Assembly (NCBI RefSeq): GCF_000006565.2
Contig: NC_031476.1
Location: 1,078,458 to 1,142,457 of the forward strand
Direction of reading: 5' to 3'
From: Toxoplasma gondii ME49
Lineage: Eukaryota; Apicomplexa; Conoidasida; Eucoccidiorida; Sarcocystidae
DNA length: 64,000 nt
The notes under the pieces were generated by a model. That model searched no databases. It was given only the letters and a program-made list of their open reading frames with translations, and had not been told where the DNA came from. Both the position numbers and the translations under genes were made by a program. The stretch's first letter is position 1. Each line of letters starts with the position of its first letter. This document shows positions 36,472-48,148 of this stretch, piece by piece.

Positions 36472-36966
36472 TCAGTGTTCCCCTCGTACCTGCTCTAGTT
36501 GCATTGCAGGCAACAACCGTCTCGTCGTTTTTCGATTGAGACTTGCTCCCCACATCGCTTGGAGGCCGCCCTTCGTGCCTGCGACTTTCTCGAGGAATCC
36601 GCCGGCTATCCGGTTGTAAGTGAGTGTAGGAAGTTTTGCAACTTGAAAGAGCTGCTCTGGACACCAAAGCCAATTTGGGGAACTGCCACAGACACGCGGG
36701 GGTTCCTGCGGGTTCTCAGCTGGTGTGTGGACGCTCGTTTTTGTACGTGAATCTCTCCGTGTGCCTCGTGTTTTTTTGCGGTTTTTTGCCACGAATCCTT
36801 TTAATTGCAGAACGCGCAGGGAAGCCACTTCCTCGTCTATCAGTCTCGCACTTTTCCTTAAGTCGAGGTCACGCTTCTCGGCTTTCTGCTTTGTTTGGAT
36901 GCAGCAGCGAAGACAACGATACACGCGCTCGCAGGCCGTCCAGCAGGTAGGCGGCAGAACAGCCAT
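36472..36966 (-). CDS. Orphan ORF, 164 residues, uncertain
   Basis: The frame from ATG at 36966 reads MAVLPPTCWTACERVYRCLR and then a Lys/Arg/Glu-rich stretch (KQKAEKRDLDLRKSARLIDE), ending in TGA. It is one of the longest frames in this sparse region and has fairly ordinary amino-acid composition. A GTACGA near its end could be a splice donor. No family is recognised and chance cannot be excluded. Confidence 0.25.
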   Translation of the reverse strand: MAVLPPTCWTACERVYRCLRCCIQTKQKAEKRDLDLRKSARLIDEEVASLRVLQLKGFVAKNRKKTRGTRRDSRTKTSVHTPAENPQEPPRVCGSSPNWLWCPEQLFQVAKLPTLTYNRIAGGFLEKVAGTKGGLQAMWGASLNRKTTRRLLPAMQLEQVRGEH

Positions 36967-37472
36967 GACAACAGAACCGCCAAGCGGTTTTCGCGTGTCT
37001 CTTCTGGGCACTGGAGAGGCGCGCTTTTTTTGCGTGTGTCTCTTATGTTCTTGTGTTTTCGGTATGTGTTACGGGACCCCGCAACTCCTCCCTTCCAGCG
37101 ACCGTGGCACACTCTGTGGTTCCCCGTGTTTCTCGCTGCGTAACTCCCGTGCGCGGTAGTGTAGAGGGTCGTCTTCTTCACTGTCACCGCTGCGCCATGG
37201 CGACACAGTTCCCCCCCACCCGATTGCGTTTTTTCGTGGGGTGGTTGCACGTGAGGCGACATTGGACTAAGAGGGAAGCTGGCGGTAGACGGGCCGACCA
37301 GCAACATAGCAGTGTGTGCTGCGCGTTGCGAGTCGGAAAAGCGTCGAATAATAATCGAGGGTCGACCGATCGTACGGTGTGGACGCGGGATTGGGGGGGT
37401 TGTGTGGATTTCTCGGGTTTGTGTGACCGATTGTTTAGCTGGGTTTTTGACGGTAACTGGAGTGTACGTGGA

Positions 37473-37484
37473 GTGTATCTACAC
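37473..37484. repeat. Dispersed palindrome, copy 4
   Basis: GTGTA and TACAC arms flank a TC spacer; arms are five bases. It lies about 1.4 kb upstream of the UBA-like gene. Confidence 0.7.
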
Positions 37485-38879
37485 CTGGGCCTTGGGTAAA
37501 TTCCTCTGTTTTCTGGCAGCCTTTCTGTTACGGGGTGTCGACCAATTCTCGAATTCGGTGAAACTGGAACCTGCGCTTGTGACTCGCACGCTGCCTCTCC
37601 ACTTCTTGTGGGCAACGAAAAGCAGCGTCGTTTTCTGTTCTTTTGCGGTGGCGTGGAGCGTTTCGTCTGTTACTAGCCAGGCTGGACAGCCTCGACACCG
37701 AATCGTGTCACCTAGTGTCTGTTTTTTGCCCCGCCGTCGCTGGAGAATCTGCAAGTTCTTGGGCACGCATTTGTGGACTTTTTACCGGACCGTTCGGCGC
37801 TCTGTGCCTTCCTAACGTCGGACACCGTCGGTGTCGCGTTGCTGTGCCCTCAGTTTCGTCTGCGGAGAGCCTGCCTCGACGTCGGGACTTTTTCTGAAGG
37901 GAACGGTTTTCCGCGTTTTTTTTCGCCGTACTCAGCGGTTACAAACTTCCTCTTCGAAACCTCGCGCGTGGGGCAAGCTTCGAGGCACCGCAATCCAAAG
38001 AGGTAAACACGATTCTTTGAAGAACTCCACTCCTCTGTCTCGACCTTGTTTCCGCCACACGTTTGTCTCTGCAGACAGCTGCAGAGCGAACTCAACAAGA
38101 GTCGCGGCTGACAGTGAGAGCGGAATGCGTTGTCCGTGTTCATCGAACTGAACGACGCGCGTGGCCGTCCCCGGATCGGCGCCCCCGCGGCGGATTTTTG
38201 TCGGGGAGCAATTCGAAAAACTTGTGCGTTTTCTGGACGTCTCATATGCGGAACGAAGACAAGTCCGCTTTCCAAGCTTCTGCATATTCTCTACGAAAGC
38301 CGCGGATCTGCAGCCTCGTTCCTAGCGCCCTGTTGCTGTTTGTGCGAGTGTGTTCCTTCCCGTGCTTTTCGTACCCGTGTTATCAGCCGCATCTTTCTCT
38401 GCACTTCTTTGTCAGTCCTCCACTCACGTCCTCTCCCCTCTCTTCCTCTCTTTTTTCCGCGTTTCTGTCCTTGTCCACCCTACTCTTTTCCCCTTGTCGT
38501 TTCCCCCGTGTTTCTCTGTCTGCTGTGCCCCTCCCTCCCTCGCCAGTCCTTCGTAATCTCTCTCCACTCTGTTTTCATGTCGTCCTCCCTGTGTTTCCGC
38601 GCTTTGTGGTGTCTGCGTTTGAGCAAACGTCCGATCGCTCGTTTCCATTTTCTAGCCGGAGTCCATCCGAGTCCCCCCTCTCGTAGATGCTGCAAGCGGA
38701 CCCCCACGGATTGCTGCTTTTCTCTGCATCGACGAGAGCCTCGTTTTTCACGCAACTCCAGTTCGCGTCCGTGTCCACTGCACACGACAGCAGCCAGTTC
38801 CGAGTTTTTCGCGTGAGTTCGTCGACGGTCGCGCTCTAATGCGTTTCCTTGATTGTTCTCGCTGTTTTTTCAGAGCACG

Positions 38880-41800
38880 ATGGCGCCGGTGATGACAGCG
38901 TCGGCTGCGTCGGATCGGATGCCAGGTCTGCAGCGGGGGAAGCAGCGCGTCCGCCAGAACGCCTTCGCAGGTTCGGCTTCTTCGTCTTCCTCGCGACACG
39001 CAAAGGCGCAGCCGACGCAGGCTCTGCGTGGCGCAGAGGGGCAGGGTCTGTCTCCGCACCAGCAGCGCCTCCAACAGAACGCTCTGCTGTCGGGCCGGCA
39101 TCATCTGGCGCTCGGATCTGACGAGAACTCGATCACGGACTTGTCTCCGCGCTCCCAGAAGTGGGTCGAGGACGTCCATCCGCTGCTTGAGTTTTTCAAC
39201 TACTCGAAGAGAGACGTCTACGCGCTCGTGCAGCGAGCAGAGTACGACCAGGACCGCGTCCAGCAAGCCGTGGCAGAAATCGTCGAGGAGAAGAAAGGTC
39301 ACGAGCAGGGCTCTTGGGAGGTCGTTTTGACGAAGCAGCAGAAACACCAGCTCCACCGCGCCGCGCAAGCCGAGACGCTGCCGCTCTCGGGCAGGGAAGG
39401 CCGAACCCGGAGACCCGACAGAGAGAGAGACAACAGACACGCAAACGCCGACCGACAGAGAGGAAACGAACACCCGAGCGCCGGAAGACGCGCAGACAGA
39501 CAAACCGCTGCTGGACCTGTTCAGAGACGACGCAGAGACAGCCGAGGAGGTATGAAATACCTCTACACCACTTTTTGGAGAGACAGGTGCCAAGAAACAA
39601 ATCTCCACAAGGCGCGTACATATATATATATATATATGTATATATATAGGAATTTGTAGGCAACGGGTGCTCGATGTGACTTTTTTTTGTTGGTTTACCA
39701 GGGGAGTGCATGTCCGCATCCTCGTTTTGACCCGTTGATATTTGTGTGTAGTGTAGACTGCTGTGACATTGAGGCGGCGTATTTGGGACACCGCCGGCGT
39801 GCGGTCGAGTTGGAATCGTCTTGTCGAGATTTTCTGTTTCCGAACGTTTTGGGGTGCATGCAGAAGCCGGCGGTTTCCGTCGCGCAGGCGGCCAGAACGC
39901 AACCGGGAAGGCTGCGACAGGTCGGCGCAGAGGCAGACAGGGAGAAGCGGTGCCAGGTGTCGAGAGAGACTGGGAAGTCGAAGCGCTCGAGTCGCAGTGG
40001 GGGGCGGGTCCTGATGGCCTCGTTCTGCCCAAGACACCCGTCAGATCTGGAGGTAAGGAACTACAGCGTCTCTCGGTGTTCCCCTGCATTTGAAGTCCGG
40101 GTGTGTGATGCGTAAGTGAAAGAGCATAAGTAGGACTGCTTCTCTTTTCGGGCATGTGTGTCTGAATTGGCTGCGGGGCGGGTCGTTCGGCTGGCTTCAA
40201 GGTCCGACGGAGAACGCCGGAATGGATTTCCCCGGAACTGGGGACTCCTCACCAAGAGTAGTAGCTCAGGCCACAAGACCCGCACTCCCGGCGCATCCTC
40301 TGCGCAGCAGATCTCTCCACCTGGAGCTCCAGTATGGCTCCGCGAGAGTCACTCGAGGAGGGGAAGCAAGGACACAAGTCTCTCGCTCTGTGAGGGGCGC
40401 CAGAAGCAGCGAATGTTGAGGAGCGTGAGCTGTAGCAAGCAGAGTTGCCTCTGGATGGCATGTGTGTTTCCTCAAAAGACGTGGAGGGGTGCGCTCGAGT
40501 TTTTCAGAGAAACTGGCGTGGAACTCATCACTTCGTTTGGAACTCCACGCGCAACTCGACCGTGCGGATTTCTGCGCGTTGCGCACAAAGACTGGAGTTT
40601 CTCCGAGATGCCGAGGGAAAGTGTGGGGAAGAAGAGAGATGCTGGGTTTTATCAAAGGGTCTGGGAGGGTGATGGCCACGGCAGCGTCTCTTTGTCTTCG
40701 CGTATGTTTTAAAAAACCGAAACACTGCTGTTTTTTCCTTTTCTGTGTTGTCGTTTCATGCCGTCTTTCGTCTCTGCATGCGCTCTTGACTCCGCTGAGC
40801 AATCTCTCCATCTTTTTTCTTCGCGCCCTTGGCCTGTTGAACCGTCTCTCCTCGTCTCCCTTTCACTCGACCTTCGTTGCGTCGGTTGTGATGTTGCGGT
40901 TCTTCACAGAGGTTGAAGGCACTTCGTCGGGAAGCCCAGTCGCCCAACAGACAGCCGCGCCTCCGGCCCAGAAAGAGACAGTGAACACTCCAGAGGCGCC
41001 TCAGGCCACGGCGGCTCCGGCAGCTGCGACCGCGTCTCCGGCGCGTTCGTGGGCAGCGCGTCTGGTGCAGAAGAAGGAGACAGTTCCAACGCCGGAGTCG
41101 AAGGCCTCTCTGTTGGGAGCAGTCAAGTCTCCTCGCGAGAGCAGCGAGGCCAGGAAACGTGAGCCGTCTCCAATTGCGGCCCCTGCGGTCAAGTCTCCTC
41201 GAGCTGCGACTCCGGTGCGCGACCGCTCTCCCCACCCCACAAGCGAGGCTCCGAAAGTCGAGAATGAATCTTCTCCCAAGACTGTTCACGGAAAAGAAGC
41301 AGAGTCAGCGTCAGCAGGCGCCCCGACTGGCCAAACCGCGCCCGCGACGCCGGTTCTGCGGGTGTCTCCGGCGCCGGAGGATGTAGCTGCACCCGAGAAG
41401 GCCGTGGCACAGGCCCCCAGGAGTCCGAGCCGGAGCCCGCGAAAGAGTCCGCGAGCGGAACCGAGACGCGAGGAGCCGAGACGCGAGGAGCCGAGACGCG
41501 AGGAATCGACCAGAGCGAGTGGAGTGGCGAACCCTGTTGTCATCATGCCGCAGCACCGCCACGCACAGGGCGTCTTCCTCGCGGACGGCGCAGGCCGCAC
41601 CCAGTCCCCAGGCGCGCTGGGGCAGGGCCCCCACGGGGTCGTCGTTGTCGGGGCGCGAGCTGTGCAGAGCCCAAGAGAGGCCCAAAGGCGCGCGGAGGCA
41701 GGTGCAGCGTACGCCGGCGGAGAGGCGTTCGAGGGCCGCGAGCGAGGCCAGGACGAGTTGGCCGCCCGCGAGAACGCCTCGCTCGAAGAAAATCTCCTCA

Positions 41801-43981
41801 CGTTCGGCACCGTCGAACTTCGTTTCTGCACGGCGAACCGAGGCGTCGCGGCTCCGGTCACGACTGTGGAGAAGCCGAAGGCGTTCTCTGCCTCTCAGAT
41901 GCCGTCTCCGAAACTCTCCTACCCCGCAGAAGAAGCAGCCACCACCCACACCGCTGCGCAAGCCGCTGCTCCGGGTCTTCTCTCAGGTGCAGCAGCCCCC
42001 GGCGGGGCGCTGCTCCCCGCGGGTCTTCGACCTGAGGGTGCGGGCCCCGAGGCTTCGGGCGCCGGAATGGAGCCCGACGCGGAGGGGGCGACTCGGCCGC
42101 CGGTGTCTCCGCGCCAGCAGGGTCAGTTTCCGGCGGGGACTCGGGACCAGAGCGCGAGCTTCGCCTCTGTCTCCTCGCGGTTCGGACCTCTCGACGCGCA
42201 GCCGGCGCATGCAAGTGTCCGCGAGGACCGCAGCGGCGTCCAGCGTCTCAACGAAGAGTCTCTCGCGGCTGCTGGCGGCGTCGTGGGGCGGAGCCAGGGA
42301 GCTTTATCCAGCGCCCAGGGCCAGCATTTCGCGCAAGGCGGTCGCGGCGCCTACGGGGCCGGAGCCCCGAGCCAGCCGGCGGGAACCTCACGGGCCAACT
42401 ACCCTGTTGGACCCGCGGGTGCGGAGTCTAGCCAGTCGGCACACGAGTCCGTTCGCGGCCCGGGGGCAGAAACCCACGCTGGCCGCAGCGGCGCCTCGCA
42501 GCCGTCCGGCTCTCAGCATCAACCTCTCTTGATTTCGGGAGACAACTCGGAGTTCCCGAGCACACATGCAGGTGACGGCACGGGCTCCCTTGACGCCTAT
42601 TACCACTACGTCGGCGGCAGAGACTTTGTGGGGACAGGCGTGAAGCTGGAGAACGCGGCGCTCACATCGGGCTCTGGAGCCTCCGCTCGGTTCGCCCAAG
42701 AAGCGGGCGCCGGCGGTCACCAGAGTGGACAGGCTCAGGTTTCGTCTGCGGCTTTAGAGGGCGAGAGCACGAACGCAGGGCCTTCTTCCTTCTCACCCGC
42801 GAACCTGTACCCAAACACTTCGCTCTTCAACGCCCAGGGCGGACCGAACGAGCCGGCGGGTCCCGCGCCGCACCAGCCGGTCGGAAGCGGCCGCGAGGCC
42901 CGCGGATCTGCCGGAGAGCGCCGAAAGAAGCAGACGGGGTACCACCTCGGGGGAGGTCAGGGCGGCAGCCAGCTGGCGCATGCATCGGGGGGCTTCTACG
43001 GAAATTCCGGTTCGAACTCGAATCTGCAGAATGCGTCTTGGTCCGGCGGGAACGCCCACAACGCGGCGGGCGCGCTGGGGGGTTTGGGGACGGGTGTTGG
43101 CTCTTCGAACTCGACTCACGCCAACTCAGGATTCAGCGACTTGAGTGGGACCCCCGGATCTGGAGGCCTGAACCGCAGCCATGCGTACAACGAGTATAAC
43201 ACCGCAAACGCGCCTTCGAGTTCTTCCTTGACGAGCGCGAAGCCTCCGCCGCCGCCGCCTGCCTCCGGAGGTGCGGGCCTCGCGCCCGAGAACAACAGGC
43301 TCCTGGGGCTCGGGCACCAGGCGGCGACCGCGGGCGGATCCCAGCCGAGTTCCTTCTCTTCCTACTCTCACTCCCAGCAGCGAGAAGCGCCTGTGGGGGG
43401 CCAAAGCTCAAGCGCGAGAAACTTCGGACAACACTCTGGCGCCGCAGGCAACAAGGGCGTCTCCGGGAGCTCCTTGCATGCAGCGAGTTCCTCCGGGGCG
43501 GGGGCCAGCGGAGGCGCATCGGGCTCGGCGAGCCACAGTTCTTCGCACAGTGCGTCGCACAACGCGACTCACGGCGAGAGCTCTTCTCACGGGGCGAGTT
43601 CGACGTTCACACCGCCGCCAGGCCTGGGTCCCTCTGGAAACGCGCAGCAGTCGTCTGCCAACGGCTTGGGAGCGGCGCTGAACAACCAGCCGAGTGCGTC
43701 TTCAAACACATCAAGCAGTGGAGGCCCCCCGAGCTCGTACAGCTACCAGGGCTATCACCACACGGGCATGGCGTATCCCCACTACAACAACATGTACTAC
43801 GGTCACCACGGAAACATGGTACGTTTAGCGCGGACCTTCGCGAAACCCGTCAAAACAAGGTGCACTCTCCCATTCGCGAGAAACAACTCCCTGTGGTCAA
43901 CTCTGCAGAGACGTAGGAGGTGGAGACAGCGAGACACACAAACGGTCCTGCTCCGCGCATATACACACGCATATACACATG

Positions 43982-44012
<31 letters not shown>

Positions 44013-45448
44013 GTATATATATGTGTATATACATGCATATATGTCTATTTGTACATAAATATGTTTTTGTGTATGTATATACATTTGTAGAGATATTATA
44101 TTGGTTGGGACAGACGAGGTGAGAGAGAGTAAGAGATGGCGGTGGGAGGGAGTGTGAGAAACGAACAACGCAGCCCGGGGGAAAAAGCGCGTGGACGCGG
44201 AAGAGACGTTTCGTTGGCGGCGTCCAGCGATTTATGTTTCAGTTTTTGCGTGTACAGGACGCAGATGCGCTGCACTGCAGTGTCGGTCTTGGTATAGGTC
44301 TTGAGTTCCTTCCGCGTGAGAACGAAAGGCTGCTTGCGCAAACATCTTTTTATTGCAGTTGTCTTTGCATGCATTTTCATATGCACACGCACCATTATAT
44401 AGATGTATGTATTCAATGCATGCATCGTGGATTGTCAAGTGTTGTATGTGGATTCTTTGTTGCTTTGTTTGTCTCTTTCCTCAGATGCCACACCCCTTCG
44501 GCGTCATGGCAGGTGCGTCGCGTTGAAACGTTGCAGCGCTTTGCCCGTTTTTCGTCTCGAGAAGTTCCCTTCTCTCCCCTAGGTTTTCTGCGTCTTTCGT
44601 AAAGTCTCTTTCCGCGCGCAAGAGAGCGCCTTCCAGGGAAGGCACTGGCGTTGCGTCGCCGACCTTTCTCTTCGTTTCGCATTCGTTTACCGTGTTGTGT
44701 CCGCGGCCGTGTCTTTTCTCCTCAACGCGTTTGCCCCCTTCTCTCTCTTCTCTCTCTTTTCGTCTCTCAGTCGTCGGTCCGCCCTTTGCTTCGCATTTGT
44801 TTGTCTCGTTCGTCTCAGCCAGAGTATCCGTCTCGCCTCACTCACGCGTTTCCTCTGCGGCTTGCGCGCTTTTTTTCCAGGACACCACGCGACGTCGAAT
44901 GCGAGCACCAGCGGCAGTGGCATGGGGAATCCAACGGGAGTGAGCAACGAGGGTCTCCCCTATTCCTCGGCTTCTGGCCAGCAGAGCGGAAGCTCCGCGT
45001 CGCTCTCTTCGTCTTCTGTGAACGCGCCAGGAAACGCTCTCGACCTGGAGACGAGCAGCGCCAGCGACTCTCACAACGCACAGAGTAGTTCCTCCGGCTT
45101 TGCGCAGCAACATTTCCACGCGGAGGGGTCAGGTTCCTTCTCGGGTGGAGGCTACAACCACGTACAAACTTCCACCAAGGTGAGTCGCAGTCGCTGCGTT
45201 CTTGACCTCGAGGAAAACTGTCGAGCGAACGGCGAGTTCAAGGGAAGGAAAAACGCGCAGGCGGCGACCTGCCGAAAGCACACCCTCCCGTTGTTCGCCG
45301 CTGCCAAGCTCGCGGACTTCAGAGCAACAACACACGAACGAAGAAACTGCAAAGAGAAAGAAGACAACATAGGAGTCCAGAAAAAATCTGTACAGAGAGA
45401 GTTCGGTGAGAAAGTCAAAAACGCGTTGTGTGATGCCCATAAACCCCA

Positions 45449-45485
<37 letters not shown>

Positions 45486-46544
45486 ATATATACATGTGAA
45501 TGTGCACGTTTCTTCGAAGTTACTCAGCAGAAGTGAGGGTGAATGTGCGTCTGTAGAGAGGTCCGTTGAAGTCGAGTTGAGTGAGCTGCTCGTTTTGGCG
45601 TGTACAGACACCGGGGTCGGGTCCTTCGACGAACGCGAGTGGAAGCTACATGAGCTACTACAACGGCTCTTCTGGATTTTCTTCTTCTCTCGGCCGCAAT
45701 GGTCAAGGCACCTACCAAAACCAGCAAGGAGGCAATTCAAATTCTTCGGGAGGATTCAGCTCGAGAAACGAAAACTCCGGGAACTTGGGCGTCCTTGCCT
45801 CTACGAACCAAAGTGGAGGTGGCTACGGAAAGAACAATGGAGGCTATGGAAGCAAGCAATAGTAAGGCGTCCACGAACACCCCATGCCATATGTATATAT
45901 ATATGTTTACGAACATGTATTTGTTTTTTTCTCTCTACATATGTAAGCATGCATGCGTCAAAGGTTTTTTCTCAGTCTATGTATGTCTCGTCTTTGTCTG
46001 TGTCTGTTCTCTCTGTGTGCAGTTTCACTCTCTGCAGGTGTATATCTGCTTTCAAGTGTGTAGTAGATCTTTACCAATTTACGCAGACATATATATGCGT
46101 ATATATATATATATATGTATATATATATCTATATGTGAGAGGAAAGTTATCCTCAGATGCTAGTGTGATCAGGACCATCGTACTGGAAGTAATCGTCTCT
46201 GACACAGATTCATTTGTGAACTTTTCTTGGGAGTGAATACCGCAGTACCTATATATATATATGTGTATGTATATGTTTATGCGTATGTTTGCTTTTTCTC
46301 TTGAATTTGATTGTTTTTCAGCCACGGGCACAGCTCTTACTATCCACGAGGGAACGCGTCTTCAGACCAGCAGGCTGCGCAAGCCGCCGCGGCTGCAGGC
46401 TACTACGGGGGGTACAGCTACGGACAGTACGCCCATCCTCCCGGTCTGGGGAATACTTTCTATCAGAGCAACTTCGCGAGCCAAAGCGGCAGCAGCCAAG
46501 GACGACCGAACTACGGAGGCTACAACGCGAACATGTGGAGTTGA
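38880..46544 (+). CDS. UBA-like, Gly/Ser/Gln-rich protein (UBAP2L/Lingerer/GIP1 type)
   Basis: Exons 38880-39549, 39864-40052, 40910-43818, 44485-44512, 44881-45179, 45608-45861, 46322-46544. Phases 1, 1, 0, 1, 0, 2 agree and give 1523 residues. Residues about 88-145 form a UBA-like helical bundle (WVEDVHPLLEFFNYSKRDVY, AVAEIVEEKK) followed by HEQGSWEVVLTKQQK. A UBA domain followed by a Trp-Glu-x-Val segment and basic residues is the arrangement of animal UBAP2L/Lingerer and plant GIP1 proteins, which act in RNA granules or transcription. An Arg/Gly-rich stretch follows (AATGRRRGRQG), then Ala/Pro-rich sequence with three EPRREEP-type repeats, then about 900 residues rich in Gly, Ser, Asn, Gln and Tyr ending in NYGGYNANMWS, prion-like in composition. 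The N-terminal similarity is moderate and function is inferred. An open stretch at about 40201-40420 may be an alternative exon. Confidence 0.72.
43975..44035. repeat. (TA)n microsatellite in intron 3 of the UBA-like gene
   Basis: TA and GTATA runs inside the intron 43819-44484. Confidence 0.9.
45449..45492. repeat. (TA)n microsatellite in intron 5 of the UBA-like gene
   Basis: TA run inside the intron 45180-45607. Confidence 0.9.
46088..46135. repeat. (TA)n microsatellite in intron 6 of the UBA-like gene
   Basis: TA run inside the intron 45862-46321. Confidence 0.9.
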
Positions 46545-48148
46545 AGAGAGAGAAGACCGTTTCGCGAAAAACGGTGGAGACCTGGCGAAGCCCAGGGCGA
46601 AGGCGAGGGAGGAGAGACGAGAAGGGGGCGAGGAAGATGCGTCGAAAGCGAGAGATGTTCGAGAAGAAGAGTGGAGAGAAGAGGCGATGGGAGAGGAGGC
46701 GCTTCTTGTTCCTTGTCTTCCCCACTTTTACATGCAGCGACACCCTTCACAGGAAATCACAGAAGTCTTCTAGGAGCGATTTTGGCCAACTTTCTTTTTT
46801 CTTGTAACTTGATGCAAGCAACGCTCTTTCGTCGCTCGCGTGTCTTGACGTGAGAGAGACCACTCACAAACTGCTGAAGAAAGCTATTCCTTCCTCTTTC
46901 TGCCTCGTCGTTCCAGCTGTATCTTCCCCTTCTTTTCTCTCTTCTTTTCGCTCTTCTTTTCTCTCTCTTCTTCCTCTCCTCTCCACACCTCCTCTGGTCG
47001 GGCCTCTGAGCCTTCGTGGAGCTGTTGAGTTGCTTGGCTCTTTTGAGTCGAATGGCGAAGCGCATGCGAGGAACGGAAAAAGAAAAGCAAATCGCCCTCT
47101 CTTCAAGGGTCCCCGCAACAGGCTCTTCGTTCCAGTTTTTTTGTTAAATAAAGCCAGAGAAAACATTCTTGTCTCCCAAGACTGGGGCCGTTAGAGATGC
47201 AGGCACTTTCTCTTCTTCTCACTCGCATACGTAGGCCTGGCTAGAGAAAACAGTGTAGAGGCTCGGCGAGAACTCTGGAGCACAAATGCCCCTGCGACGA
47301 AAAACGAGCAAGCGCGTTCAAGACGATTCTTTTACCGCTTTCATGCTTGCCAGATTTCACAAAACAGCGCAGTAACTGGCGGAAATGGAGACAGGCTTCG
47401 CCATCACGCGTCAGCTTCTTTCTCTCAAAAGTCACCTCTTCAGAGTCCTTCCAGTTACCCCACCAGTGTTTCCACAAACATTAATTAATAGGATCTCAAG
47501 CAGTAGGGCTCTGTGAAATATGTCCAAGAAAACGTAAAGTGCGATTCGAACGCGAGTCATCTTTTTTTTGGACGGGTGTTTTACTTCTTTTCCTTTTTTT
47601 CCAACCAAAGAGCAACTGCCTGTAGGCGGACGCTGTGCCTCGGTCAAAGCGGGTCTCGTCCAAAATTCGCAATTCATCGAAGAAAGCCGCGCAGACACGG
47701 CTCTTAGATTTTCACACGCTTCTGATGGCCTCTGCCTTCTTCACCCAAGGCGAGGTTCCTCGACACTCACATCTGGGCCGGACAGACAAGAAATGCATGG
47801 CAGACTAGGACAAGAGTTCCGGACGCATAGGCTACAGCCTTAAAGAAGAAACGCTTCTGAATGGCCATGTCGCGCCTACCTCCCCTCTGTGATGACTCTC
47901 AGACACTGAGCGTGTTTTTTCTCTCATACAAATTGAAACGTAAATACGAATCATATACAAAAGTATACAGATGCATATATATATATATATATATATATGC
48001 GTCTAACATATTTATGCCTTCACACTGTATCGCGAGGTAGACGAAGGGCTTCTGAAGACCATTGAGAGAATACTCCTCTGATTCGGATGGAATTGAAGGT
48101 TTCCATGTACTTTTTTTCTCCACCTCTTGAAAGAAGTACTCCCCTGAG
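46545..48148. other. Intergenic region with possible unseen 5' exons
   Basis: It includes the 3' flank of the UBA-like gene, with an AATAAA at about 47146. A fairly protein-like plus-strand frame at about 47600-47843 (KAGLVQNSQFIEESRADTAL) might be an upstream exon of the 48149-49809 gene, but no phase-compatible donor was found. A (TA)n tract lies at about 47975-47998. Confidence 0.4.

Larger units (their letters stand above)
33502..38879. other. Sparse 5.4 kb region between two plus-strand genes
   Basis: This stretch lacks long TA tracts and lacks any multi-exon model. It includes the AP-2 mu 3' flank, two minus-strand ORFs listed separately, an AT-rich patch at about 35285-35370, a palindrome copy at 37473-37484, and a pyrimidine-rich zone at about 38420-38560. 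An acceptor-like TTTTTTCAG just before 38880 suggests a 5' untranslated exon of the next gene lies in the right-hand part. Confidence 0.5.
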
